This document shows, piece by piece, positions 15,777 through 23,463 of a stretch of 36,191 nucleotides of DNA (its first letter is position 1; each line of letters opens with the position of its first letter). The notes beneath the pieces are model-generated. The model worked only from the letters and a program-made list of their open reading frames with translations. It was not told where the DNA came from and made no database searches. The position numbers and the translations under genes are program-made. The stretch covers positions 1 to 36,191 of the forward strand of contig JAQCIK010000021.1 of the NCBI GenBank assembly GCA_027592035.1, in the 5' to 3' direction. This stretch comes from Casp-actino8 sp001510455. GTDB lineage: Bacteria; Actinomycetota; Acidimicrobiia; Acidimicrobiales; Ilumatobacteraceae.

Positions 15777-17417
15777 TCACATCATTCCGGGCATGCCACC
15801 CATGCCGCCCATACCACCGCCGGCCGGCATGGCCGAGGCGGGCTCGGGCTTGTCGGCCACGAGACACTCGGTGGTGAGCACGAGAGCCGCGATCGACGCC
15901 GCGTTCTGCAGCGCCGCGCGAGTCACCTTGGCCGGATCGATGATGCCGGCCTTGACCAAGTCGATGTACTCACCGGTGGCTGCATTGAGTCCGACGGCTC
16001 CCTTTTCACCCGACACGCGCTGGACGACGAGAGCGCCTTCCATTCCCGCGTTGTCGGCGATGTTGCGAGCCGGGGCCTCGAGGGCTTCCCACACGGTGCG
16101 AGCACCGGTCGCTTCGTCGCCGGTCAGCGAATCGAGCACCGACTTCACCGCGTCACGCGAGCGAAGAAGAGCTGTTCCACCACCGGGCACGACGCCCTCT
16201 TCGATGGCCGCACGAGTTGCCGAGACGGCGTCTTCGATGCGGTGCTTCTTCTCCTTCAACTCGACCTCGGTGGCCGCGCCGACCTTGATGACCGCCACAC
16301 CGCCGGCCAACTTCGCCAGACGCTCCTGGAGCTTCTCGCGATCCCAGTCGGAATCGGTGTTCTCGATCTCGGCCTTGATCTGGTTGATACGACCGTCGAC
16401 ATCGGCTCGTTCACCCGCGCCTTCGACGATCGTGGTCTCGTCCTTGGTGACGATCACGCGCTTGGCTCGACCGAGGAGATCGAGGGTCACGTTCTCGAGC
16501 TTGAGACCGACCTCTTCACTGATGACCTGACCGCCCGTGAGGACTGCCATGTCCTGCAGCATCGCCTTGCGACGATCACCGAAACCGGGAGCCTTCACCG
16601 CAACGGCGTTGAAGGTGCCACGGATCTTGTTGACCACGAGGGTGGCGAGGGCCTCGCCCTCGATGTCCTCGGCGATGATGGCGAGCGGCTTACCGCTCTT
16701 CATCACGGATTCCAGAGTGGGCAAGATGGCCTGAACGGTCGAGATCTTCGAGCCGTAGAGAAGGATGTAGGCGTCCTCGAGAACCGCTTCCTGACGCTCG
16801 GCGTCGGTCACGAAGTACGGCGAGAGGTATCCCTTGTCGAAGAGCATTCCCTCGGTGAAATCGAGCTCGATCCCGAAGGTGTTGCTCTCTTCCACGGTGA
16901 CGACTCCGTCCTTACCGACCTTGTCGATCGCATCGGCGATGACGTTGCCGATCGCTGCGTCGGCCGCCGAGATGGTGGCGACGCTGGCGATCTCGGCCTT
17001 GTCTTCGACCTTCTTGGCGAGCGACTGAATCGACTCGACGGCTGCTGCGACGGCCTTTTCGATCCCGCGCTTCAGACCCATGGGGTTGGCGCCGGCGGTC
17101 ACGTTACGCAGACCGTGCGACACCATCGACTGGGCCAACACCGTTGCAGTGGTGGTTCCGTCACCGGCGACGTCGTTGGTCTTGGTGGCGACTTCCTTCA
17201 CCAACTGAGCACCCATGTTCTCGAACGCGTCCTCGAGTTCGACTTCCTTCGCGATCGACACACCGTCGTTCGTGATGGTGGGGGCTCCGAACTTCTTGTC
17301 GAGAACGACGTTGCGACCCTTCGGGCCGAGGGTCACGCGCACCGCATCGGCGAGCTTGTTGACACCGGCCTCGAGGGCGCGACGCGCCTCTTCGTCGAAT
17401 TTGAGCTGTTTGGACAT
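15777..17417 (-). CDS. groEL: Chaperonin GroEL (Hsp60)
   Basis: A 546-residue ATP-driven chaperonin subunit forming the double ring that folds proteins with GroES. The N-terminus is MSKQLKFDEEARRALEAGVN. The nucleotide-binding segments LGPKGRNVVLDKKFGAP and VAGDGTTTATVLA, the apical domain and VVPGGGTALLR are all present, and the end is a Gly-Met-rich tail (GGGMGGMGGMPGMM). That tail marks the house-keeping chaperonin, not the His-tailed actinobacterial GroEL1. An upstream in-frame extension is ignored because it overlaps groES. The start ATG 17417 lies 7 bp after the groES stop, giving a bicistronic unit under the CIRCE sites. Confidence 0.98.
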   Translation of the reverse strand: MSKQLKFDEEARRALEAGVNKLADAVRVTLGPKGRNVVLDKKFGAPTITNDGVSIAKEVELEDAFENMGAQLVKEVATKTNDVAGDGTTTATVLAQSMVSHGLRNVTAGANPMGLKRGIEKAVAAAVESIQSLAKKVEDKAEIASVATISAADAAIGNVIADAIDKVGKDGVVTVEESNTFGIELDFTEGMLFDKGYLSPYFVTDAERQEAVLEDAYILLYGSKISTVQAILPTLESVMKSGKPLAIIAEDIEGEALATLVVNKIRGTFNAVAVKAPGFGDRRKAMLQDMAVLTGGQVISEEVGLKLENVTLDLLGRAKRVIVTKDETTIVEGAGERADVDGRINQIKAEIENTDSDWDREKLQERLAKLAGGVAVIKVGAATEVELKEKKHRIEDAVSATRAAIEEGVVPGGGTALLRSRDAVKSVLDSLTGDEATGARTVWEALEAPARNIADNAGMEGALVVQRVSGEKGAVGLNAATGEYIDLVKAGIIDPAKVTRAALQNAASIAALVLTTECLVADKPEPASAMPAGGGMGGMGGMPGMM

Positions 17418-17424
17418 CAGCGCC

Positions 17425-17718
17425 TCACTTGGTGACGATGGCGAGTACGTCGCGGCTGGTGAGGATGAGCAGATCCTCGCCACCGATCGAGACCTCGGTG
17501 CCGCCGTACTTCGAGTAGAGGACCGTGTCGCCTTCTTTGACGTCGAGGGCGAAATGCTTGCCTTCGTCGTCGCTCCAGCGGCCCGGGCCGACGGCCAGAA
17601 CGGTGCCCTGCTGGGGCTTCTCCTTGGCCGTGTCGGGAATGACGAGACCGGACGCCGTGCGCTCCTCGGCCTCGTTGGGACGGACGACGATGCGGTCGTC
17701 GAGGGGCTTCAGGTTCAT
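17425..17718 (-). CDS. groES: Co-chaperonin GroES (Hsp10)
   Basis: A 97-residue lid protein of the chaperonin. It has MNLKPLDDRIVVRPNEAEE at the N-terminus, mobile-loop residues EERTASGLVIPDTAKEKP, the GTVLAVGPGRW strand and the DTVLYSKYGGTEV end, all as expected. ATG 17718 has a GGAGG site 6 nt upstream; the open frame beyond it is leader sequence. It is the first gene of groES-groEL; two CIRCE operators lie 54 and 103 bp upstream. Confidence 0.98.
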   Translation of the reverse strand: MNLKPLDDRIVVRPNEAEERTASGLVIPDTAKEKPQQGTVLAVGPGRWSDDEGKHFALDVKEGDTVLYSKYGGTEVSIGGEDLLILTSRDVLAIVTK

Positions 17719-17771
17719 GGTGGAATCCTCCGTGAGGGTGGACGTTGATGGATGACGCTCTGCCGGAACGG

Positions 17772-17798
17772 TTAGCACTCGTCCCTGGCGAGTGCCAA
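17772..17798 (-). promoter_or_regulatory. CIRCE operator 1 (HrcA site) upstream of groES
   Basis: Written on the plus strand: TTAGCACTC, 9 nt, GAGTGCCAA. This matches the CIRCE consensus TTAGCACTC-N9-GAGTGCTAA with one mismatch, in the right arm. HrcA should repress groES-groEL here under normal conditions; hrcA itself is not in the window. Confidence 0.92.
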
Positions 17799-17820
17799 GG
17801 CTACGGGGCGAGACCGGCCG

Positions 17821-17847
17821 TTAGCAACCGGGGCCGCCGAGTGCTAA
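17821..17847 (-). promoter_or_regulatory. CIRCE operator 2 (HrcA site) upstream of groES
   Basis: Plus strand: TTAGCAACC, 9 nt, GAGTGCTAA. The right arm is perfect and the left has two mismatches. It starts 49 bp from site 1. Between the sites, a minus-strand TTGCTA and TAGCCT 18 bp apart could be the -35 and -10. Confidence 0.88.
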
Positions 17848-17887
17848 CTCGTGTCCCCCACCCCCATCCACCCCGTCGTTCCCCTTG

Positions 17888-17949
17888 GTCTTCTGGGTGA
17901 AAAAAACGCGCATTTTCGACGAATGAGTCGCCCAGAACACCAGGTGTTC
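17888..17949. repeat. Inverted element with a 15-bp word shared with the rplM upstream region
   Basis: CCAGAACACCAGGTG is at 17932-17946. The TTCTGG at 17891 and CCAGAA ending at 17937 form inverted arms exactly 47 nt end to end; the arms extend to 10 bp with one mismatch (17888-17897/17931-17940). A second palindrome, GAACACC-A-GGTGTTC, spans 17935-17949. It lies between the maf stop and the CIRCE sites. On the minus strand there is also a run of seven T inside, which could help end maf transcription. Confidence 0.6.
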
Positions 17950-17950
17950 G

Positions 17951-18556
17951 TCAGGTGAGGGGGGCGCCGAGGCCGGCACAGACCTCGTCGAGTCGCTCCA
18001 TCGGCAGTCCGATGACCGCCGACAGGCTTCCCTCCAGGCGATCCACGAACTCTCCCGCGCCGCCCTGGATGGCGTAGGCACCAGCCTTGTCGAGGGGTTC
18101 ACCGGAGGCCACGTAGGCGTCGACTTCGGCCGGCGTGAGCGAGCGAAACGTGACGGTCGACGTGGTCACCTCCACGTGTCCCTCCCACTCGTTGCCTCGA
18201 CACCCCGGAACGGCCACCGCGACTGCCCAACCGGTGTGCACCCGATGCGACCGCCCGCTCAGGAGCCGCAGCATCGCGACGGCATCGTCGGCATCGGTCG
18301 GTTTGGCGAGGATGCGCCCGTCGACGTCGACGGTCGTGTCGGCAGCGATCACGACGGTGCCCACCGCAACCGGCCCGAGATCGTGCATCACGGCCGACAA
18401 CTTGGCCGACGCCAAACGGCGGACGTAGTCGACCGGAGATTCGTGCGGGTGCGCCGACTCGTCGACATGCGGTGCGACGACGACCGGATCGACACCGATT
18501 CCACGCAACAACTCGAGTCGCCGCGGTGAACCAGATCCGAGTACCACGCGTCGCAC
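17951..18556 (-). CDS. maf: Maf-family nucleoside triphosphate pyrophosphatase
   Basis: A 201-residue house-cleaning enzyme that hydrolyses dTTP/UTP or modified NTPs to the monophosphate. Motifs are LGSGSPRRLELL near the N-terminus, AADTTVDVDGRILAKP in the middle and KAGAYAIQGGAGEFV toward the end. Two starts compete: TTG 18562, which would overlap the dus stop, and GTG 18556. GGAGG lies 6 nt before the GTG but directly abuts the TTG, so GTG 18556 is chosen. It is the last gene of the tsaE-to-maf unit, 2 bp after dus. Confidence 0.94.
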   Translation of the reverse strand: MRRVVLGSGSPRRLELLRGIGVDPVVVAPHVDESAHPHESPVDYVRRLASAKLSAVMHDLGPVAVGTVVIAADTTVDVDGRILAKPTDADDAVAMLRLLSGRSHRVHTGWAVAVAVPGCRGNEWEGHVEVTTSTVTFRSLTPAEVDAYVASGEPLDKAGAYAIQGGAGEFVDRLEGSLSAVIGLPMERLDEVCAGLGAPLT

Positions 18557-18558
18557 GA

Positions 18559-19713
18559 TCAACCTCCGGACAGTGCCATGACGTCGTCGTCGTCGGGAAT
18601 CGTCATGTCGTCGAGTCGAGTGAGGTAGCCGTCGGGCAACACCACACGAATCGGCCCGTTGGTCTTGCCACGGCGAATTCTCTCGCCGCCGTCGACCACG
18701 CTCAGGTCACGACCATGTTTGTCGACGAGCTCACCGAGCAAGTCGTCGACCTCGGACACCGTCGACGACATCGAGAATCGAGCGCGCATCTCACCGCCCA
18801 CCGGGAATCCGGTGAGATACCACGACGTGTGCTTGCGGAAATCGCGCACACCTCGGTCGACACCCGACGCATCGATACCGAAGTGTGCCGACAGGAGCCG
18901 CACGTGGTCGGCCATGACGTCGACGACATCACCGAGACGGCGTGCTTCGGGTACCCGACCTCCGGTCATCGCCGACACGATGTCTCCGAACAACCATGGT
19001 CGGCCGAGACATCCGCGACCGATCACGACCCCGTCACATCCGGTCTCGGTCATCATGCGCACGGCATCTTCGGCCGTCCAGATGTCACCGTTTCCGAGGA
19101 CCGGAATCGAGGTCACCGCCGACTTCAACTCGGCGATGGCCGCCCATCGCGCATCGCCGCTGTAGTGCTGCTCGGCAGTACGCGCGTGCAGTGCGACGGC
19201 TGCGATCCCCTCGTCCTCGGCGATGCGACCGGTCGAGAGATGAGTGATGAGCGAGTCGTCGATACCCATCCGGAACTTCGCCGTGACCGGAATACCATGA
19301 GGAGTGGCGGCACGAACGGCCTCGCGCATGATCGCTCGCAGCAGATTCGGTTTGGCCGGAACCGCAGCACCGCCGCCCTTCCGCGTGACCTTCTGGGCCG
19401 GACAGCCGAAATTCATGTCGATGTGGTCGACCGCACCGGTGTCGGCGAGTCGACGCACCGCCTCACCGAGCAGACGGGGGTCGCTTCCGTACAGCTGAAG
19501 ACTTCGCGGGTTCTCGTCGACTCCGAACTGCACCATGCGAGCGGTCTTGGCATTTCCGTTCACCAGCGCGGCCGCCATCACCATCTCGTTCACGTAGAGA
19601 AGACCAGGGGCGAAACGCCGACACAACGACCGGAACGGAGCGTTGGTGACCCCCGCCATCGGAGCCAACACCACGGGAGCCGGGAGTTCGAGCGGACCGA
19701 TACGCAACGTCAT
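18559..19713 (-). CDS. dus: tRNA-dihydrouridine synthase (DusB-like)
   Basis: A 384-residue FMN-dependent enzyme that reduces specific uridines in tRNA. LAPMAGVTNAPFRSLCRRF forms the FMN-barrel start. The catalytic Cys is in NFGCPAQKVTRKGGGAA. HARTAEQHYSG and GNGDIW, then GVVIGRGCLGRPWLF, complete the phosphate-binding end, and a helical RNA-binding domain follows. Length and motifs fit the DusB group. ATG 19713 overlaps the tsaD stop as ATGA, and GAGG lies upstream. The longer open frame inside tsaD is ignored. Confidence 0.94.
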   Translation of the reverse strand: MTLRIGPLELPAPVVLAPMAGVTNAPFRSLCRRFAPGLLYVNEMVMAAALVNGNAKTARMVQFGVDENPRSLQLYGSDPRLLGEAVRRLADTGAVDHIDMNFGCPAQKVTRKGGGAAVPAKPNLLRAIMREAVRAATPHGIPVTAKFRMGIDDSLITHLSTGRIAEDEGIAAVALHARTAEQHYSGDARWAAIAELKSAVTSIPVLGNGDIWTAEDAVRMMTETGCDGVVIGRGCLGRPWLFGDIVSAMTGGRVPEARRLGDVVDVMADHVRLLSAHFGIDASGVDRGVRDFRKHTSWYLTGFPVGGEMRARFSMSSTVSEVDDLLGELVDKHGRDLSVVDGGERIRRGKTNGPIRVVLPDGYLTRLDDMTIPDDDDVMALSGG

Positions 19714-20756
19714 GGTCGAACCTCGTCGGCGACGAGACGCAGATTGGGCAGTGCGCCGGTGTCGAGACCCATCGGTCCATGGTCGCGCAATCGGTACCAG
19801 GCGGCGGCTCCGATCATGGCCGCGTTGTCGGTGCACATCGCCCGACTCGGAAGCAGTCCACGTCGTCCGGACGACTCACACGTCTCGGTGAATCGCCGAC
19901 GCAGTTCGGAGTTGGCGGCGACTCCACCGCCCAACACCACGGCCCGGGCTCCCGTGTGATCGGCGGCTCGCATGGCCTTGGCCAACAAGACGTCGACGAC
20001 TGCCGCCTGGAACGACGCCGCCACATCAGGAGTCGACACCGACGGGTTCTTGCGAACATGGTTCATGACCGAGGTCTTGAGACCACTGAAGCTGAAGTCG
20101 AGTCCGTCGTGCAGCATCGCTCGCGGGAAGTCGATCGCCTGTGGATCTCCTTCGGTCGAGAGTCGATCGATCGCCGGGCCACCCGGATAACCGAGCCCGA
20201 GGAAACGGGCGACCTTGTCGAATGCTTCCCCGGCTGCATCGTCGATGGTGCGCCCGAGCAGTCGATACCGACCGTGATCGGTCATTTCGATCAACATGGT
20301 GTGGCCACCCGACACCAACATGAAGACCATCGGGAACTCGAGAGTCGGATCATCGAGAAGTCCGGCGTACAGATGCGCCTCGAGGTGATTCACCCCGATG
20401 AACGGAATCTCCCACGAAAACGCGAGTGCCTTGGCTGCCGACACACCGACGAGCAGTGCACCCACCAGACCCGGACCGTACGTGGCCGCCACTGCGTCGA
20501 CGCGACGAGGTTCGATACCCGCCTCGTCGAGCGCTTCGCGGACGATGGGACCGACGAGATCGAGATGGGCCCGACTTGCGATCTCGGGTACCACCCCACC
20601 GAAACGAGCGTGCAGATCGATCTGACTCGACACGACACTGGACACGACGTCGGTGCCACCCATGACGACCGACGCCGCCGTCTCGTCGCAGCTCGTCTCG
20701 ATCGCGAGGATCACGGTCGACGCATCGACCGTCAGTCGGGTCACGGGAGAGATCAT
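19710..20756 (-). CDS. tsaD: tRNA threonylcarbamoyltransferase TsaD
   Basis: A 348-residue ASKHA-fold enzyme that transfers the threonylcarbamoyl group to A37 of ANN-decoding tRNAs, with TsaB and TsaE. IETSCDETA lies near residue 20, the metal ligands His124 and His128 in GVNHLEAHLYAG, LVSGGHT in the middle, VLGGGVAANSELR later, and CTDNAAMIGAAA provides the third metal ligand. Its ATG overlaps the rimI stop and its stop overlaps dus (both ATGA), placing it in a tight unit. TsaC (the L-threonylcarbamoyladenylate synthase) is not in the window. Confidence 0.97.
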   Translation of the reverse strand: MISPVTRLTVDASTVILAIETSCDETAASVVMGGTDVVSSVVSSQIDLHARFGGVVPEIASRAHLDLVGPIVREALDEAGIEPRRVDAVAATYGPGLVGALLVGVSAAKALAFSWEIPFIGVNHLEAHLYAGLLDDPTLEFPMVFMLVSGGHTMLIEMTDHGRYRLLGRTIDDAAGEAFDKVARFLGLGYPGGPAIDRLSTEGDPQAIDFPRAMLHDGLDFSFSGLKTSVMNHVRKNPSVSTPDVAASFQAAVVDVLLAKAMRAADHTGARAVVLGGGVAANSELRRRFTETCESSGRRGLLPSRAMCTDNAAMIGAAAWYRLRDHGPMGLDTGALPNLRLVADEVRP

Positions 20757-21268
20757 GCGCGGCTCCCGTGCGACGAACCGATGCGATCGAGTCGGTGTGC
20801 GAATTCGTCACCTTGAATGTCGTGGATCCACATGACGAGGGCGTCCTCGGAATTCTCGTAGTACCGCTGGCGGATCCCGGCCGGAGCGAAACCGAACTCT
20901 CGGTAGAGGCCTTGTGCCGCCTCGTTACCGACCCTCACCTCGAGAGTGAGTGACGCCATGTTCCGGTCGATCGCTGCCCGAGCCAGCGCATGAAGAAGCG
21001 ACCGAGCGACACCGCGACGACGGAACTCGGGAGCGACTGCGATGTTGGTGACGTGGGCTTCGTCGACGGCGTACATGGATCCGGCGTAGCCGACGAGTTC
21101 GCCCATCAGAAAAGCGACGACGTAGTAACGCTCCCCTCGGCGAGCAAGATCGAGCTCACTCGAGAAGACCCCGCTCGACCACGGCTTCGGATGCACGACG
21201 TTCTCGATGTTCAGCACGTTCTTCACGTGCCGCCGACGCATCGGTTCGATGGTGAGGTCGAGGCTCAT
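20753..21268 (-). CDS. rimI: RimI-type GNAT N-acetyltransferase
   Basis: A 171-residue GNAT protein that would acetylate the N-terminus of ribosomal protein S18 or other proteins. IEPMRRRHVKNVLNIENVVHPKPWS at the start is typical of RimI. The acetyl-CoA loop is VAPEFRRRGVARSLL, followed by LEVRVGNEAAQGLYREFGF and YYENSEDALVMW. The start ATG 21268 overlaps the tsaB stop as ATGA, and its stop overlaps tsaD. The C-terminus is about 20 residues longer than in E. coli. Confidence 0.93.
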   Translation of the reverse strand: MSLDLTIEPMRRRHVKNVLNIENVVHPKPWSSGVFSSELDLARRGERYYVVAFLMGELVGYAGSMYAVDEAHVTNIAVAPEFRRRGVARSLLHALARAAIDRNMASLTLEVRVGNEAAQGLYREFGFAPAGIRQRYYENSEDALVMWIHDIQGDEFAHRLDRIGSSHGSRA

Positions 21269-21981
21269 GGGTTGTCGTTCCTCGTGGACCAATTGATCTG
21301 AGCGTCGGGTTGACGCAGATACAGGGCTTCGACTCGATCGGGAGACGTCCAGGCTTCGCGCAGCGTGCGTTGGTGAGCCAGTTCGACGAGAGCGCTGGCC
21401 GACGGGAACGACCACCGGGAACCGGCCACCGAGATTCGATGATCCGAGGTCAGGACCTCGGCGTGCCGAACCGCGCCGTCGCCGACGCACACGACTGTCT
21501 GAGACCTTTCGTGCAAGCGAGCGGCCAATACCTCGGGGGTTTCGCAGCGGGGTTCGTCCAATCCGTCGACACCGGAGTCGCTCACGCGAAACAACTGATG
21601 GAACACCTCACCCTTGCGAGCGTCGACCACCGAGCACACGAGACGCTCGTGCCGACCTTCGACGTCGTCGCGGGCCGCGTGCGCCAGGAGTTCGAGACTG
21701 GTCGCCGTCACCATCGGAACGTCGAGTGCCCACGCCATCGATTTCGCCGTCGCCAGACCGACCCGCATGCCGGTGAAAAGTCCTGGCCCCACGTCGACGG
21801 CCACACAACCGAATTCGGGAACCGACACATCGGCCAGCCGACATGCGGTCTCGATCGCCGGCATCAGATTTTCGGCGTGCCGTCGACCGCGAGTGACCTC
21901 GACGACCGCAAGAACACCATCGTGTCCTCCGATCGCCACACTCACGCGCTCGGTCGCCGTCTCGATCCCGAGGATCAGCAC
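21265..21981 (-). CDS. tsaB: t6A biosynthesis protein TsaB
   Basis: A 238-residue ASKHA-fold partner that holds TsaD in the t6A complex. LGIETATERVSVAIGG lies at the start, then HAENLMPAIETAC, VDVGPGLFTGMRVGLATAKSM and VVDARKGEVFHQLF. Two GTG starts are possible: 22020, deep in tsaE, and 21981. GAGGGAG lies about 7 nt before the GTG at 21981 and the domain begins there, so it is chosen. It overlaps the tsaE 3' end by 7 bp. Confidence 0.93.
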   Translation of the reverse strand: MLILGIETATERVSVAIGGHDGVLAVVEVTRGRRHAENLMPAIETACRLADVSVPEFGCVAVDVGPGLFTGMRVGLATAKSMAWALDVPMVTATSLELLAHAARDDVEGRHERLVCSVVDARKGEVFHQLFRVSDSGVDGLDEPRCETPEVLAARLHERSQTVVCVGDGAVRHAEVLTSDHRISVAGSRWSFPSASALVELAHQRTLREAWTSPDRVEALYLRQPDAQINWSTRNDNP

Positions 21982-22460
21982 GACAGTGCTCCCTCGAGCT
22001 TCGGCCAGCGACTGCTCCACGACGATCCCGACGACGAGACCGTGATGCGCCGAGCGTCGTCGTCGTCGACCGATTCCAACGACACGAGCAGATGAGGCCC
22101 GAGCCGATCGGCGGCCACGTCACCCCATTCGACGAGCAGAATCCCGCTACCGCCACTCGTATCACCTTCGGTGAGCTCGGCCAGGGCCAGATCGTCGATC
22201 TCACTCGTTCGATCGAGTCGATACAGATCGGCATGGTGCACGAGCACCCTCCCGGTGTCGTACGTGTGGACCACGGTGAAGGTGGGTGAGGTGATCGGCT
22301 CGGTGATTCCGAGCGCCCGTCCGAAACCCTGAGCGAATGCCGTCTTGCCAGCTCCCATGTCACCCGCCAGCACGATGACGTCACCCGGCCGGGCGAGCGC
22401 GGCGATCGCCGACGCGACCTGGTGGGTGCCTTCGAGCGACGACACCATGCACGTGATCAC
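21975..22460 (-). CDS. tsaE: t6A biosynthesis ATPase TsaE
   Basis: A P-loop ATPase of about 161 residues that cycles the TsaB-TsaD complex. Walker A is GDMGAGKT at 33-40 (from GTG 22460), followed by ITSPTFTVVHTYDTG, VHHADLYRLD and LLVEWGD, all standard. Start options are GTG 22460 and ATG 22448; 22460 is preferred because a TAGCAT box lies 8 nt upstream. It is the first gene of tsaE-tsaB-rimI-tsaD-dus-maf and is divergent from the SDR gene. Confidence 0.93.
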   Translation of the reverse strand: MITCMVSSLEGTHQVASAIAALARPGDVIVLAGDMGAGKTAFAQGFGRALGITEPITSPTFTVVHTYDTGRVLVHHADLYRLDRTSEIDDLALAELTEGDTSGGSGILLVEWGDVAADRLGPHLLVSLESVDDDDARRITVSSSGSSWSSRWPKLEGALSC

Positions 22461-22468
22461 ATGGATCG

Positions 22469-22474
22469 ATGCTA
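22469..22474 (-). promoter_or_regulatory. Leaderless -10 box (TAGCAT) for tsaE
   Basis: TAGCAT on the minus strand, 8 nt, then GTG 22460. Would drive the tsaE-to-maf unit. If ATG 22448 is the true start, the leader would be about 12 nt. Confidence 0.45.
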
Positions 22475-22517
22475 CCGAGGGCTCTTGTTCGCCTGGGACG
22501 GCCACCGTGGCCAGCAC

Positions 22518-22523
22518 TACTCT
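22518..22523 (+). promoter_or_regulatory. Leaderless -10 box (TACTCT) for the SDR gene
   Basis: TACTCT, 6 nt, then ATG 22530, facing away from the tsaE promoter about 45 bp away. Confidence 0.5.
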
Positions 22524-22529
22524 CGTCGC

Positions 22530-23426
22530 ATGACCGACAAGATGTGCCAGGACCGAATCTGTGTGATCACCGGAGCCGGCCGAGGTATCGGACGCGAATA
22601 CGCGCTGATGCTCGCGGCCGAAGGAGCCAAGGTCGTCGTGAACGACTTCGGAGGTTCCCGTGACGGATCGGGTGCGGGGGGTTCGAACCCGGCCCAAGAC
22701 GTGGTCGACGAGATCGTGGCCGCCGGTGGTCAGGCCGTCGCCCATCTCGGTGACGCGAGCTCACTCGACGATGCGAAGGCGATGATCTCACTCGCCATCG
22801 ACACGTTCGGCGGTCTCGACGTCGTCGTCAACAATGCCGGCATCTTGCGCGATCGCATGCTCTTCTCGATGGCCGAGGAAGAGTGGGACGCCGTCATCAA
22901 GGTGCACATGAAAGGTACGTGGGCCTCGAGCCGGGTCGCCGCCGAATACTGGCGCAACCGTTCGAAGGAAGGTCTCTCGAACGACGCCCGACTCATCAAC
23001 ACGACATCGGTGTCGGGTATCTACGGAAATCCGGGTCAGACCAACTACGGCGCCGCCAAGGCGGGAATCGCCACCTTCACGCTCATCGCGGCCGAGGAAC
23101 TCGGTCGTTACGGAGTCACCTGCAATGCCGTGGCACCCGGTGCCCTCACCCGACTCACCGAGGATCTAGGCATGCCACCCGAGATGCTCGAGCGGTTCGG
23201 TCCCGAGTGGGTCGCACCGGTCATCACGTGGCTCGCCTCGTCGCAGTCGTCCGACGTGACCGGTCAGGTGATCGAGTCGAACGGACAGTTGCTGGCCATC
23301 GCCCAGGGCTGGATCCGCGGACCGCACATCACGAACCCGCCGATCGATCCGCACGAGATGGACGCGGCCATTCGTCCTCTGCTCGCTCGGGCCACACCCC
23401 GGACGAAGATGTCCGACATCAACTGA
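22530..23426 (+). CDS. Short-chain dehydrogenase/reductase (HSD17B4-like)
   Basis: A 298-residue SDR. The NAD(P)-binding GAGRGIGREYA is at about 15-25, NNAG at 101-104, and the catalytic triad is Ser160, Tyr173, Lys177 (TTSVSG, then YGAAK). The long insert GGSRDGSGAGGSNPAQDVVDEI after strand 2 is typical of the 3-hydroxyacyl-CoA dehydrogenase domain of multifunctional enzyme 2, so a 3-hydroxyacyl-CoA or steroid substrate is likely. The substrate is inferred. It is the only plus-strand gene between 15.8 kb and the right edge, and it splits alr from tsaE. Confidence 0.9.
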   Translation: MTDKMCQDRICVITGAGRGIGREYALMLAAEGAKVVVNDFGGSRDGSGAGGSNPAQDVVDEIVAAGGQAVAHLGDASSLDDAKAMISLAIDTFGGLDVVVNNAGILRDRMLFSMAEEEWDAVIKVHMKGTWASSRVAAEYWRNRSKEGLSNDARLINTTSVSGIYGNPGQTNYGAAKAGIATFTLIAAEELGRYGVTCNAVAPGALTRLTEDLGMPPEMLERFGPEWVAPVITWLASSQSSDVTGQVIESNGQLLAIAQGWIRGPHITNPPIDPHEMDAAIRPLLARATPRTKMSDIN

Positions 23427-23463
23427 TCGCGACTCGTCCGGTCACGTCTCGTTCGGTCGGACC

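Noticed and set aside
16242..17435. A 397-codon open frame on the plus strand opposite groEL
   Set aside because: Shadow of groEL in strongly biased codons; the translation is low in family-like pattern, and the groEL protein is certain.
18472..19959. A 495-codon open frame on the plus strand opposite dus and maf
   Set aside because: Antisense shadow of dus and neighbours; composition rich in Arg/His, as expected for the reverse frame of this codon use.
23427..23463. Terminator between the SDR and alr genes
   Set aside because: Only a weak 5-bp GTCCG/CGGAC pairing is visible, with no T-run.
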